From assembly GCF_000154785.2 (NCBI RefSeq), contig NC_015730.1, positions 1,798,001 through 1,862,000 of the forward strand: a stretch of 64,000 nt of DNA, given 5' to 3'. The notes under the pieces are model-generated. The model did no database searches and was not told the DNA's origin. It saw only the letters and a list, made by a program, of their open reading frames with translations. The DNA is from Roseobacter litoralis Och 149. Its GTDB lineage: Bacteria > Pseudomonadota > Alphaproteobacteria > Rhodobacterales > Rhodobacteraceae. A program made the position numbers and the translations under genes. This document shows positions 15,330 to 23,858 of the stretch, one piece after another. Numbering within the stretch: the stretch's first letter is position 1; the number at the start of each line of letters is the position of its first letter.

Positions 15330-16847
15330 TTGAACGTAGATAGCATGCAGAATTTTATGGATAGCCTGGGCTTGGCGTCAAAAGACTTTATTTTGGGGTT
15401 GGCCAAGTACCTAACACTCGACTCTGTTCCAGGAATCGTTGCTGCAACTATCTTTGCGGTGGCCTGTGTCATTGTCCTTATAATGTATCTTTCCACAGAG
15501 CGTCAGAGACGCGCTGTGCTCAAACTTACTCGCATCGTTACTCAGACAAGTGGAGAACAAGATTTCTCGAAAAACTATGCTTCAATGTGCGCGCGTATTG
15601 AAGCATGGGGAGGAACCGGACCTCAAAGACGCCTTGCGGACATTTGGGCCGAGTTTCGTGAAACCGTCGTTGAGCCGAGTGAGAGCCATAGTGGTGTCAT
15701 ACAAAACTCAGCGAGACCGGATGAGTTTTTCAACACCTACAGCCTTGGATTTGGACTAAGCCGTTGGCGCTTTTGGCCCGGTGTTTTGGTCTCGGTTGGC
15801 CTGTTTTTGACATTTCTTGGGCTGGTTGCTGCACTAGTCCAAACCGGTGATATTTTGAAAGGCGCCAGCGATGGCGCCGACTCTGCAGTGATGACAGCAG
15901 CGCTCAGCCAGCTACTCGCAGTGGCCTCTGCAAAATTCATCATGTCGTTGTCGGGGCTGTTTGCATCAATTCTGGTTGGGCTATCCATTCGGGTGTTGTC
16001 CGGCCGCATTGATGGCCCGTTAGCAGCGCTTTCACACGCGATTGAGCGGCGGGTTCAATTCCTGAGCCTTGCTGATATTGCACAAAAGCAATTGGGGGAA
16101 ACGCAAGAGCTGCGTTCACATCTTTCCAAGCTGAACGCTGAGCTTATTTCAGCTCTTTCAGAGCCTTTGAAAGAAGCAAGCAACCGCGGAGGCGAAGCAG
16201 CTGCAGATATGATGAAATCAGTTGCAACAGGCGTTTCGGAAAGTCTGAATAAGACAGTCTCTGATGCGGGAAATCAGATGGAAAAAGCCGCCGAGGGGAT
16301 GCGGGATACAACTATAGGTCTTGATGCCGTATCCCGCCGAATTGAGGCAGTTGTGCAAGATCTGACGAAAGCTGCAGAGGCTCTCGAAAAAGGGGCGACC
16401 CCCTTGGCTGAAGCGATCTCGGGCACAGCCGAAACAGCCAAAATTATTGGAACAGCCGGAGTCGATCTTGTTGAACGAGCAGAAATATCTCTGGGACATC
16501 AAACAACCGCTTTGACCGCCGCTGCTGAGGCGATCAAGGTGCAAATTGAAGCATTTGAAAGCCGTGCTAAAGCTTACGATGGAGATATGGAAAGTGCGTT
16601 GAAGGTTTATAAAACCAACCTTGATGCAGCGATGAGCGAAGTGCAGGTGTTTTCAAATGACGTTCACGGACAGTACGCAGACGCCTTGCAGCGGTTACGA
16701 ACCGTAATTGAAGGCGCGCGGTCATTCACGCCCGAGCCGGAACCGATTTCAGAGCCTGCGCCAGAATTGGACGTCGAGAATACAGTTGAAGATGCGTCAG
16801 CTAATGCTTCTCCACCGACAACAACAAAACTGCTGAATTCCGAATGA
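15330..16847 (+). CDS. zorA: Zorya anti-phage system protein ZorA (MotA-like motor stator)
   Basis: 505-aa membrane protein. Transmembrane segments lie near residues 33-54 (VPGIVAATIFAVACVIVLIM), 149-171 and 189-221 (ALSQLLAVASAKFIMSLSGL), matching the MotA/ExbB-like ZorA core, followed by a long helical tail (about 225-480) with repeated Ala/Glu/Lys heptads and a proline-rich end. In Zorya, ZorA5-ZorB2 forms a proton-driven motor whose tail reaches into the cytoplasm. The tail here seems shorter than in the E. coli type I protein, which from memory has over 700 residues. The start may be TTG 15330 or ATG 15345; no strong ribosome site separates them. It overlaps zorB by 4 bases (ATGA). Confidence 0.92.
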   Translation: MNVDSMQNFMDSLGLASKDFILGLAKYLTLDSVPGIVAATIFAVACVIVLIMYLSTERQRRAVLKLTRIVTQTSGEQDFSKNYASMCARIEAWGGTGPQRRLADIWAEFRETVVEPSESHSGVIQNSARPDEFFNTYSLGFGLSRWRFWPGVLVSVGLFLTFLGLVAALVQTGDILKGASDGADSAVMTAALSQLLAVASAKFIMSLSGLFASILVGLSIRVLSGRIDGPLAALSHAIERRVQFLSLADIAQKQLGETQELRSHLSKLNAELISALSEPLKEASNRGGEAAADMMKSVATGVSESLNKTVSDAGNQMEKAAEGMRDTTIGLDAVSRRIEAVVQDLTKAAEALEKGATPLAEAISGTAETAKIIGTAGVDLVERAEISLGHQTTALTAAAEAIKVQIEAFESRAKAYDGDMESALKVYKTNLDAAMSEVQVFSNDVHGQYADALQRLRTVIEGARSFTPEPEPISEPAPELDVENTVEDASANASPPTTTKLLNSE

Positions 16848-17878
16848 GCAATGCCCGCCATCATGCCCGTTACGGTGATGAAGAGGACGAATCCGCTTTC
16901 ATCTCGATGACGGATATGACGGTCAGCATCCTCTTTATCGTTCTGATCCTATTGGCGTTCTTCGCAAGTCAACTTCGGCCTGAGCAAACAGTAACGGTAA
17001 GTGAGTATGAACGGGTAGTTGCGCAATTAGATGAGCGGGAGGCCCAACTTCGAGTTGCCCAAAGCGCGATTGAAGATTGGACGGATGGGACTTTAGATGT
17101 CGCAACACTGTTACGGCTTCGAGAAGACGTCCTGCGCCTAACTACCGAAGTAACCAACCTTCAGGCGAGGGCGGGGCGGTCAGAGGATCTGGAGCAAGAT
17201 ATTGTTGTGTTGAGGGAAGAGTTGAATCGTGCGCGTACTCAACTAAGTCTAATCGAAGTTAATCCCCTGGAGATGTACAACAGTTCGGTAGCCCAGGAGA
17301 GAGAAAACTTGCTAACGTCTCTGCGAGATCAAATCGCGGAGGAGTTTCCGGAGCTTGGCGTGCGGGTAAGCGATGGTAAAGATGCATTGCAGTTTCAAGG
17401 TGAAGGATTGTTTGCGTCTGGGAGCCCACGTTTGTCAGCCGGCAGTCAAATAAAGATCGAACGGATTGCAGACCTCATTCATGCCGTTTTACCTTGTTAT
17501 ACAATGGGCCCACAGTCAGCGTATGACGCGCAATGCAATCCGTCCTTTGCAATCGTAGAAGCTCTGCAAATTGAAGGACACACAGACAGTGACGGTTCCG
17601 CGAACGCCAACGTGTCTTTGAGTTCCCAGCGAGCAGCTACGACCTATGGCGCGATGATTTCCCATCAACCCGGCTTGAACATCCACCAGAACTTTACAGA
17701 TCAACCGGTCCTGTCTGTAGCGGGTTACGGGGAGGACCGACCTGTGACGCTGAACAGTAGCCCAGAAGGCAAAAGCGCCAACCGGCGGATCGATCTAAGG
17801 TTTATTATGCTGCGCCCGGCAAGTATCGAAGACATAGATTCGATTAAAGACGGTTTCTTGCGGCTGGATGCCCCGTGA
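16844..17878 (+). CDS. zorB: Zorya anti-phage system protein ZorB (MotB-like, OmpA domain)
   Basis: 344-aa protein with a single N-terminal transmembrane helix, SILFIVLILLAFFA, preceded by SMTDMT; Asp24 is the expected proton-carrying residue of MotB-type stators. A coiled segment (about 55-135) leads to the OmpA-like peptidoglycan-binding domain: LQIEGHTDSDGSANANVSLS, SQRAATTYG, GYGEDRPV and GKSANRRIDLRF. With ZorA it forms the envelope-anchored motor that senses phage entry. It overlaps both neighbours by 4 bases, ATGA with zorA and GTGA with zorC, so the operon is translationally coupled. Confidence 0.93.
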   Translation: MSNARHHARYGDEEDESAFISMTDMTVSILFIVLILLAFFASQLRPEQTVTVSEYERVVAQLDEREAQLRVAQSAIEDWTDGTLDVATLLRLREDVLRLTTEVTNLQARAGRSEDLEQDIVVLREELNRARTQLSLIEVNPLEMYNSSVAQERENLLTSLRDQIAEEFPELGVRVSDGKDALQFQGEGLFASGSPRLSAGSQIKIERIADLIHAVLPCYTMGPQSAYDAQCNPSFAIVEALQIEGHTDSDGSANANVSLSSQRAATTYGAMISHQPGLNIHQNFTDQPVLSVAGYGEDRPVTLNSSPEGKSANRRIDLRFIMLRPASIEDIDSIKDGFLRLDAP

Positions 17879-19188
17879 CCGTCCGCGCGCTCATCCCAGC
17901 TTTTAGCAGGCCTCAGGCTCGAGACTTTGAAGAGCCGATAGCCTTGGTTGAAATGTGCAACGAAATTGCAGTGGCGTATCAAAGCAAATCTACTTTGGCT
18001 GAACAGGACATTCTGGGCCTCGCAGCAACCTACGACAAGCGGCGTGTTGATGGCCGTTGGGATGGCGCGACCGAGGCTGATGTTGCCATGCTCTTGCGTG
18101 CTGCATGCGCCGGTCATTTAACCCAATTTTCTGATTTGCAGGATTTCCTACTACAACAAGCTGCACGAACAAGCCGTCTAAATCTGCTGTCAGCGATGTG
18201 CGAGGGGTACTTCGAAGGCTGGAAAGAGGATGATACACTAACCGTTGAAGTCTCTCGAATAATGCAAGACAGCGCGAAGAAGTTACCTGAGAATTTTTCG
18301 CATCTGGTCGTGTCATTGCCCGACGTGCTTAACTCCAGTTCGGGTGCCTTGCAGCTTGCAACACGTATGGCTGGGTATGATCGACCACATGAGATGTTGA
18401 CCTCTTGTGGTTTTTCCGACCCTCACGCACTTGGCTTTTGCGCAAAGGTATCACGTTACTTCCTCGCATCATTGCCGCCAATTCGAAGCCGTGCCGACAT
18501 GGATCGCTTAATGGATTGGTGCCGACCTGATCGCGCTCTCGGTTTGCAGGGGCCGCAAATGATTGAAGCAATCAATCTATTTTTGCGCCCGTGGGTGCAA
18601 ACCAGTCCCAACAAGGCTGACAAACAGTATTTGACTGACTTTTTGGTAAACCACTTTGACGATCCACGGATTGCTGGCGAACATGTTTGGATGGATGTGG
18701 ACCCTGACTGCCGTGGCGTTCTGCTGAGATGGTTGGCAGGGGACAGCATCATTGCCTTCATGGATATCATATCTGCTGTTGAGCATAAAAACCCAGAAAC
18801 TTGGCGGATGCGGCGCGAGTTCTGGACCCGCCTTTATGATGAGGGCACTGTTTCGGAGGCATGGGTGGCGCTTCATCCAGTTGCGGTGGATGAGGCGCAG
18901 CGCCGATTTGATCGAACGCAAAACCTTTCTCTAAAGGCCTATGCAAAACAATCAGGGAAAAGACGTGATACGTCTCTTTTGATTATGCGCGCTGGGAACA
19001 CGGTCATTGTCGAGGGATCTCAGAACTATCGAGTTCACATTTTCAAGGAAGGAGCATTGCAGCGCCCGGTGCTTTACCTTGATGAATATGATGATGAAAA
19101 TATCACCCTGGAGCAAGGTAATCCTAACACCCGAATTCACGACATTCATGGCCGCTGGCGCGAGTGGGTCAGGGGGCGGTTGAAATGA
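17875..19188 (+). CDS. zorC: Zorya type I effector ZorC (EH-signature domain)
   Basis: 437-aa soluble protein starting at GTG 17875 inside the end of zorB. The C-terminal part (about 295-430) carries the EH-signature pattern, with WRMRREFWTRLYDEGTVSEA, SLLIMRAGNTVIVEGSQNYR and a terminal IHDIHGRWREWVRG. The N-terminal half is helical. ZorC occurs with ZorD in type I Zorya and is thought to bind DNA and be recruited on activation of the ZorAB motor. Position and overlaps on both sides identify it even though sequence conservation is low. Confidence 0.88.
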   Translation: MTVRALIPAFSRPQARDFEEPIALVEMCNEIAVAYQSKSTLAEQDILGLAATYDKRRVDGRWDGATEADVAMLLRAACAGHLTQFSDLQDFLLQQAARTSRLNLLSAMCEGYFEGWKEDDTLTVEVSRIMQDSAKKLPENFSHLVVSLPDVLNSSSGALQLATRMAGYDRPHEMLTSCGFSDPHALGFCAKVSRYFLASLPPIRSRADMDRLMDWCRPDRALGLQGPQMIEAINLFLRPWVQTSPNKADKQYLTDFLVNHFDDPRIAGEHVWMDVDPDCRGVLLRWLAGDSIIAFMDIISAVEHKNPETWRMRREFWTRLYDEGTVSEAWVALHPVAVDEAQRRFDRTQNLSLKAYAKQSGKRRDTSLLIMRAGNTVIVEGSQNYRVHIFKEGALQRPVLYLDEYDDENITLEQGNPNTRIHDIHGRWREWVRGRLK

Positions 19189-22100
19189 TATCACTCATTC
19201 TCAGCGAGGTCAGACAAGACGCCATCGTTCTTGTTCCAGTGCAGGCAGCAAAAGGTATCTTCCGCAAGTTCCAGCGCAGCTCAAGCCCCGATCTAACTGT
19301 CATTCATCAGGAAGATCGGGCGCTCACTTACGCATTGGCGCGCGTGCGTTCACTGGACCCGGAAAGAACACAGAGTGTTGTGAAGTCGGATAGTTTGACC
19401 ATTTCCCACCGGCTTGTTGCTCAGATTGAAGACGCCTTTGCCGCCCCTTTGGGCCTGCCACACTTGATAAATGGGCTATCATTTGCGGCCAAGATGCAGG
19501 GTACCATAGGCAGTTCTGATGCCCGTCTAGCGTGGTGGTGGGAACGCAATGGACGGAAAGAGAGTGTACCGCGTACTGGGGCGATCTTATTTCCAGACAT
19601 GGCAGAGCGACGCATGCGGATACCCGATGCAATCTATCAAGCGATTCGGCTTTCCGAAGAGTTCGAACCTGATGCCCCTATTGAGACTCACTGGCGGGCC
19701 CTTGCGACGTATAAGACATTCTTAGGCAATGCTGCTGGGACTGTGCTTGATCCGTTTCTAGAAGGTCTGAAAATCGTCAGCGTGGGGCGCTTGAGTCTCG
19801 AAGTTACTGATCCAGATGATTACAGGTTCGCCCCCACACCTGTTTCGACTGCGGAAGACGACTTTCTGCTGTCGCATTCAAACAAACTGAGTTTTCAGGC
19901 TGCCGTTACCAACCGAGGTGAGCAGCCAACGTATCGCCTAACCGATGGAACATTCGCGGTGATTGATCGCTCCGCAGCGCCGGTTCTCAAGGTAATTGCA
20001 CAGGCCATGAACGAAGACATAGTAGGCCGTAAGGCCTTCATTGCTGATGCTTCTCGCCTTATTGCAGAGGCAATTGAACAACATTTCCGCGAGACTGGCG
20101 CGATAAACGATGAAACACCTCCGGAAATGTCAGTTGAACTGATCGAACGCACTGTCGACGAAGGTTGGACCGAAACGACAGGCTGGTCTGACCGCGTCAT
20201 CGGGGTCGGCGTCGCGGTGCCAACTCCTTCAGAGATTGACGAAGGGAGTGGCCTACCGTGGCTGCCGCCGACCATGTCCCCAACCGTGGGTGAATGTCTT
20301 GGTGCGCTTGCGGACGAAGAGGTCGCTGACACAATCTTGATGTTACAACGCGCATTGCTTTCTGGGGCAAAATTTCTGGATTTGCATACCGGAACAGTGC
20401 CAGTCACCGCTGAGGTGATCGAAGCGTTAAAACGTCGTGGGGCATTGCTTTCAGAACCTGCACTGATAGACGCAGACGCTGCTGACGCTTATCTTCCTAT
20501 CGTTCACGCGAACCTTCATGATCTGGATTATTTTGCCGATGTTCAGCCTCGCAGTGGTTCAGAAACCAAATTGCCTAAGACTGTGTCGGCAGATTTGCGT
20601 GGCTATCAGACAAACTCGTTTTTCTGGCAGGTCGAAGCATGGAAAGTTGGGCTTCCCGGCGTTTTGAACGCGGATGAGCAAGGCTTGGGTAAAACCCTGC
20701 AAACGTTGTCATTTCTAGCGTGGTTAGATCACCAAATTGAGATGGGTGAAGTTGAACCGGCCCCAGTTCTGATCGTTGCGCCAACCTCTCTTTTGCACAA
20801 CTGGCAAGCAGAGATTAATTTGCATCTGACGCGGAATGCACTTGGCCCTATCCACCAGCTTTATGGAACGGCCCTCTCTGCATGGCGTAACGATAAAGCG
20901 CGTGGAAGAGATATTGGCGACGGCACAGTGCATCTTGACCTGTCGCCGCTTCATGGCAAACGCGGTGTCATTATCACGACCTATCAAACGCTGGCGAATT
21001 ATGCGGTCAGCTTTGCAGGTCTGAAATGCGCAACGGCGGTGTTTGATGAGATGCAGTTTATCAAGAACCCGCGCACCCAACGCGCGCAGGCAGCCAAAGC
21101 TGTGCAGGCTGATTTCTGGATCGGATTGACGGGTACACCAATTGAAAACAAGACACAGGATCTGTGGTCAATTTTGGATATTATATGCCCCGGGGCACTG
21201 GGATCGTTGGCTGCGTTCAACCGGGTGTTTGCGAAGCCGTCTGCAAACCGATTGGCCCAACTTCAACGAGCATTGTTTCAAAAAAGCGGTGCGCGCCCAG
21301 CCTTATGTCTTCGACGTACCAAGATTGACGCGGACCCGACGATACCGCCAAAAGTTCGGATCATGTATCCACGCCAAATGCCTCCGGCACAAGCGATCCG
21401 TTATGATGAAGCGCGTGCAAAACATGGTGGCATTCTTCAGGTCTTACAACACATTCGTCGAGTATCTGCCCATCCGGGAATGATAGAAGGTGAATTGATC
21501 AACGATTTTGTAGGAGCTTCGGCTCGGACAAGTGCTGTGATGGATATTTTGCGCTTCGTGAAATCAAAAGGCGAGCGTGCGCTGGTGTTTGTCGAAAACC
21601 GAGATATCCAAGCTTGGTTTATTGAAATCCTCAACCTTGAATTTGGCCTGAACGTCATGTTGATCAATGGTGATACGTCAATTGACGATCGCCAGTGGAT
21701 TACAAAACAATTCCAACGAGAACGCGGTGATGACAACGAATTTGATGTGCTGGTTCTGGGGCCGCGTGCCGCTGGTACGGGCTTAACGTTAACTGCCGCG
21801 AACCATGTTATTCATCTGACGCGGTGGTGGAACCCCGCGGTAGAAGAGCAATGCAACGATCGGACCCACCGCATTGGCCAGACGCGCCCTGTGACGGTTC
21901 ACCTTCCAATGGCGGTGCATCCCGAACTTGGCCCTGCCTCTTTCGATTGTCTGCTGCATCGATTGATTTCGCGCAAGATGGGCCTCGCTTCCAACGTGTT
22001 GCAGCCTTTGGATGTTGATGAACATGATCTAAAGCAACTGCATGATTCATCAGTTTCAGGCCGTGTTGTTGACGAGGGACCACAGGCTTTCTCGCTTGCT

Positions 22101-22361
22101 GACGGATTGCCGGGTAGAACCGATATTCAGATCACAAGCTTGGCAGATGACATTATCCGGGTGTCTTCAAAAAATTGGCCGAATAGACTTGTTGTTGCTG
22201 CTCACAAAGATGCCGGAATAATTTGCGAATTTGTTGATGAGTCCACAGATCATGTGGTTTCAGTTTTGCCTCCTGATGATAGCGCCAAATTTGGAGGATA
22301 CGTTCCCATTTCCATAATCAAGGATAGCCGTTTGTGGCCTGATTTTCTTGTACCTTATTGA
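19185..22361 (+). CDS. zorD: Zorya type I effector ZorD (SNF2-family helicase/nuclease)
   Basis: 1058-aa protein. The ATG at 19185 overlaps the zorC stop (ATGA) and is preferred over one 7 codons upstream. The N-terminal half is unassigned; the SNF2 helicase occupies about 475-960. Motif I is NADEQGLGKTLQTL (Lys503), motif Ia APTSLLHNWQ, motif II VFDEMQFIKNP (Asp621-Glu622), motif III LTGTPIENKTQDLWSIL, and motifs V/VI GTGLTLTAANHVIH and QCNDRTHRIGQTRP near 896. ZorD is the DNA-degrading or DNA-translocating effector of type I Zorya. All helicase motifs look intact and this gene closes the four-gene operon. Confidence 0.93.
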   Translation: MISLILSEVRQDAIVLVPVQAAKGIFRKFQRSSSPDLTVIHQEDRALTYALARVRSLDPERTQSVVKSDSLTISHRLVAQIEDAFAAPLGLPHLINGLSFAAKMQGTIGSSDARLAWWWERNGRKESVPRTGAILFPDMAERRMRIPDAIYQAIRLSEEFEPDAPIETHWRALATYKTFLGNAAGTVLDPFLEGLKIVSVGRLSLEVTDPDDYRFAPTPVSTAEDDFLLSHSNKLSFQAAVTNRGEQPTYRLTDGTFAVIDRSAAPVLKVIAQAMNEDIVGRKAFIADASRLIAEAIEQHFRETGAINDETPPEMSVELIERTVDEGWTETTGWSDRVIGVGVAVPTPSEIDEGSGLPWLPPTMSPTVGECLGALADEEVADTILMLQRALLSGAKFLDLHTGTVPVTAEVIEALKRRGALLSEPALIDADAADAYLPIVHANLHDLDYFADVQPRSGSETKLPKTVSADLRGYQTNSFFWQVEAWKVGLPGVLNADEQGLGKTLQTLSFLAWLDHQIEMGEVEPAPVLIVAPTSLLHNWQAEINLHLTRNALGPIHQLYGTALSAWRNDKARGRDIGDGTVHLDLSPLHGKRGVIITTYQTLANYAVSFAGLKCATAVFDEMQFIKNPRTQRAQAAKAVQADFWIGLTGTPIENKTQDLWSILDIICPGALGSLAAFNRVFAKPSANRLAQLQRALFQKSGARPALCLRRTKIDADPTIPPKVRIMYPRQMPPAQAIRYDEARAKHGGILQVLQHIRRVSAHPGMIEGELINDFVGASARTSAVMDILRFVKSKGERALVFVENRDIQAWFIEILNLEFGLNVMLINGDTSIDDRQWITKQFQRERGDDNEFDVLVLGPRAAGTGLTLTAANHVIHLTRWWNPAVEEQCNDRTHRIGQTRPVTVHLPMAVHPELGPASFDCLLHRLISRKMGLASNVLQPLDVDEHDLKQLHDSSVSGRVVDEGPQAFSLADGLPGRTDIQITSLADDIIRVSSKNWPNRLVVAAHKDAGIICEFVDESTDHVVSVLPPDDSAKFGGYVPISIIKDSRLWPDFLVPY

Positions 22362-22773
22362 TAATTAGGCGGCAGCGCATCCCGTACCGCTGATATCTTT
22401 GTAGTCAACGCCGTTTGACGGGGAGTCCAAGTCGCTGAAAAGTGGGGAATGCGACTCTCACTAGATAACTCATTGATTTCTAGAAAGAGTCGGAGTTGGA
22501 GGTAGCGCGCGCCACTACACAGATCAAATTCGCATAAGGTTCAATATGAAAGAATTTTACTGCTGATGGCATAACTTGCCGAAGCTGGTGCCAGTTGTCG
22601 CATGTATGGGCCGATATTGGCCCATTGATCTAGTCGAACAATTTATACGCCACAGTATCCGATTGCCGTTAGCTCCCAGAGAAGCTCTTCCATCAACCAG
22701 AGCTTTCGCATTCTATCGAAACTCATCTGCATGAATCGAAAGGATGCGTCATGTCATGTGCGAGTATGGGACC
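22362..22773. other. gap between zorD and alpA with one inverted repeat
   Basis: No gene is supported in this 412-base stretch. A perfect inverted repeat, ATGGGCC and GGCCCAT with a 6-base centre, lies at 22606-22625. It lacks a T-run, so it is more likely an operator or relic than a terminator. The right end carries the start region of the AlpA-like gene. Confidence 0.4.
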
Positions 22774-23064
22774 ATGAAAAGAACGGTTAGGCGTCATCAG
22801 CTTAGGGAGATGGTACCGTTATCTGACACCACGATCTACGAACTCGAAAAGCGGGGAGAATTCCCTAGACGGTTTCATCTGTCAGCCAGGTGTGTGGTTT
22901 GGGATCAAGCAGAGGTAGAAGCATGGCTCGATGAGCGCCGAAGGTTGTCGGATCTCAAGACCAACAAACGTGCCCCTGTACCTGACGTACGCTTGCGCAA
23001 AGCCCGCCCGGTCAAATTGTCGGCTCGGGGACGAGGAGGTCCATCGCCGGCGGATAGAGCGTAG
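22774..23064 (+). CDS. AlpA-family phage/island regulatory protein
   Basis: 96-aa winged-helix protein of the AlpA/excisionase-like group. MKRTVRRHQLREMVPLSDTT, IYELEKRGEFPRRFHLSARC and VVWDQAEVEAWLDERRR follow the family pattern nearly exactly. The ATG at 22774 is chosen because the domain begins there. AlpA proteins control integrase genes and act as excision factors for P4-like elements. The gene converges on the integrase, and its last 53 bases overlap the integrase 3' end on the opposite strand, which supports a role in island excision. Confidence 0.88.
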   Translation: MKRTVRRHQLREMVPLSDTTIYELEKRGEFPRRFHLSARCVVWDQAEVEAWLDERRRLSDLKTNKRAPVPDVRLRKARPVKLSARGRGGPSPADRA

Positions 23065-23538
23065 GTTGATACCTCTGGCCAGACACCCAAGCATCAACAA
23101 GATTGGCCCATTCCTGCATCATATGGCGGCGTTGATGCTCGTATTCGGCCTTATTGTATATGCCGCGCGACGACCGACCATCCTCATGTGCAAGGCATTT
23201 TTCAATCCAATCACCATTGAACCCCAGCTCGTTTAACAGCGTCGAACCGGTGCGGCGCAGGTCGTGAACGGTGAAGTGTTCCAGAGGTAGGCCCTCCTTT
23301 TGCGCTCGTATGATTACAGCTTTTGTTACGCGGTTGAATGTCGCCCGCGACATTGGGGCATCCGCGTCATAACGCGACGGAAGCAGATATCTGGAATTGC
23401 CTGCGCAGGTCTTCAGCGCGATCAGTATGTCGATCGTCTGTTGTGCCAGGTAAATGTTATGGGGCTTGGATCGCTTCATTCTTTCCTTCGGAATCGACCA
23501 AACCGCGTTCTCAAAATCGACTTCATCCCAAGTGGCGT
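23012..23538 (-). pseudogene. C-terminal part of P4-type tyrosine integrase, separated by IS66
   Basis: This is the second part of the integrase whose first part is at 26345-27074. It contains DATWDEVDFENAVWSIPKER, the catalytic HxxR (FTVHDLRRTGST), the second His in KCLAHEDG, and the nucleophile Tyr in GIYNKAEY. IS66 sits exactly between codons for LQ and D. Removing the IS and one 8-base target copy joins 730 and 527 bases into 1257 bases, or 418 codons plus stop, in frame. The fragment has no start of its own apart from IS66-derived sequence, so it is not expected to work alone. Confidence 0.9.
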
Positions 23539-23546
23539 CCTGAAGC
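23539..23546. repeat. IS66 target site duplication, left copy
   Basis: CCTGAAGC directly abuts the left IS66 terminus GTAACCGC. An identical 8-mer follows the right terminus at 26345-26352. Eight bases is the duplication size typical of IS66. Confidence 0.9.
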
Positions 23547-23561
23547 GTAACCGCTCCATTG

Positions 23562-23858
23562 TTACCGCGGTGATTTAGCCTTGATGCGGGCGACAAGTTC
23601 GGCGTCATCTACGAAGTCATCAAGGAATTCATGCCAGGTTTTGGTGATTGCGCGGGCGTCGCCGATCATGTCCTTCAGCTCCGTGATGCCGTCGTCGGTC
23701 AGTGCGGAGACGGTTTCGTCAGCGCCGGCATATACGCTGACGATGTTGCCATATGTGAGGTTGTCGTCGTTGGAGATGATCGCTTCGAGAAGCTCGACGT
23801 CCTCGCTCAGCATTTTGGCGACATAGTCGATGGTGCAGACATGTGTCACCGCAGCCAT
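23562..23858 (-). CDS. small passenger protein of IS66 element
   Basis: 98-aa protein starting MAAVTHVCTIDYVAKMLSED, with the ATG overlapping the tnpC stop by one base. It is rich in acidic residues and ends WHEFLDDFVDDAELVARIKA. The same small gene accompanies IS66 elements in other alphaproteobacteria, as far as I recall; its function is unknown. It lies wholly inside the element, its stop 15 bases from the left terminus, so it belongs to the IS rather than the host island. Confidence 0.75.
   Translation of the reverse strand: MAAVTHVCTIDYVAKMLSEDVELLEAIISNDDNLTYGNIVSVYAGADETVSALTDDGITELKDMIGDARAITKTWHEFLDDFVDDAELVARIKAKSPR

Noticed and set aside
22606..22625. ATGGGCC/GGCCCAT hairpin as terminator of zorD
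   Set aside because: It lies about 245 bases after zorD and is not followed by a T-run; an operator or relic is more likely.
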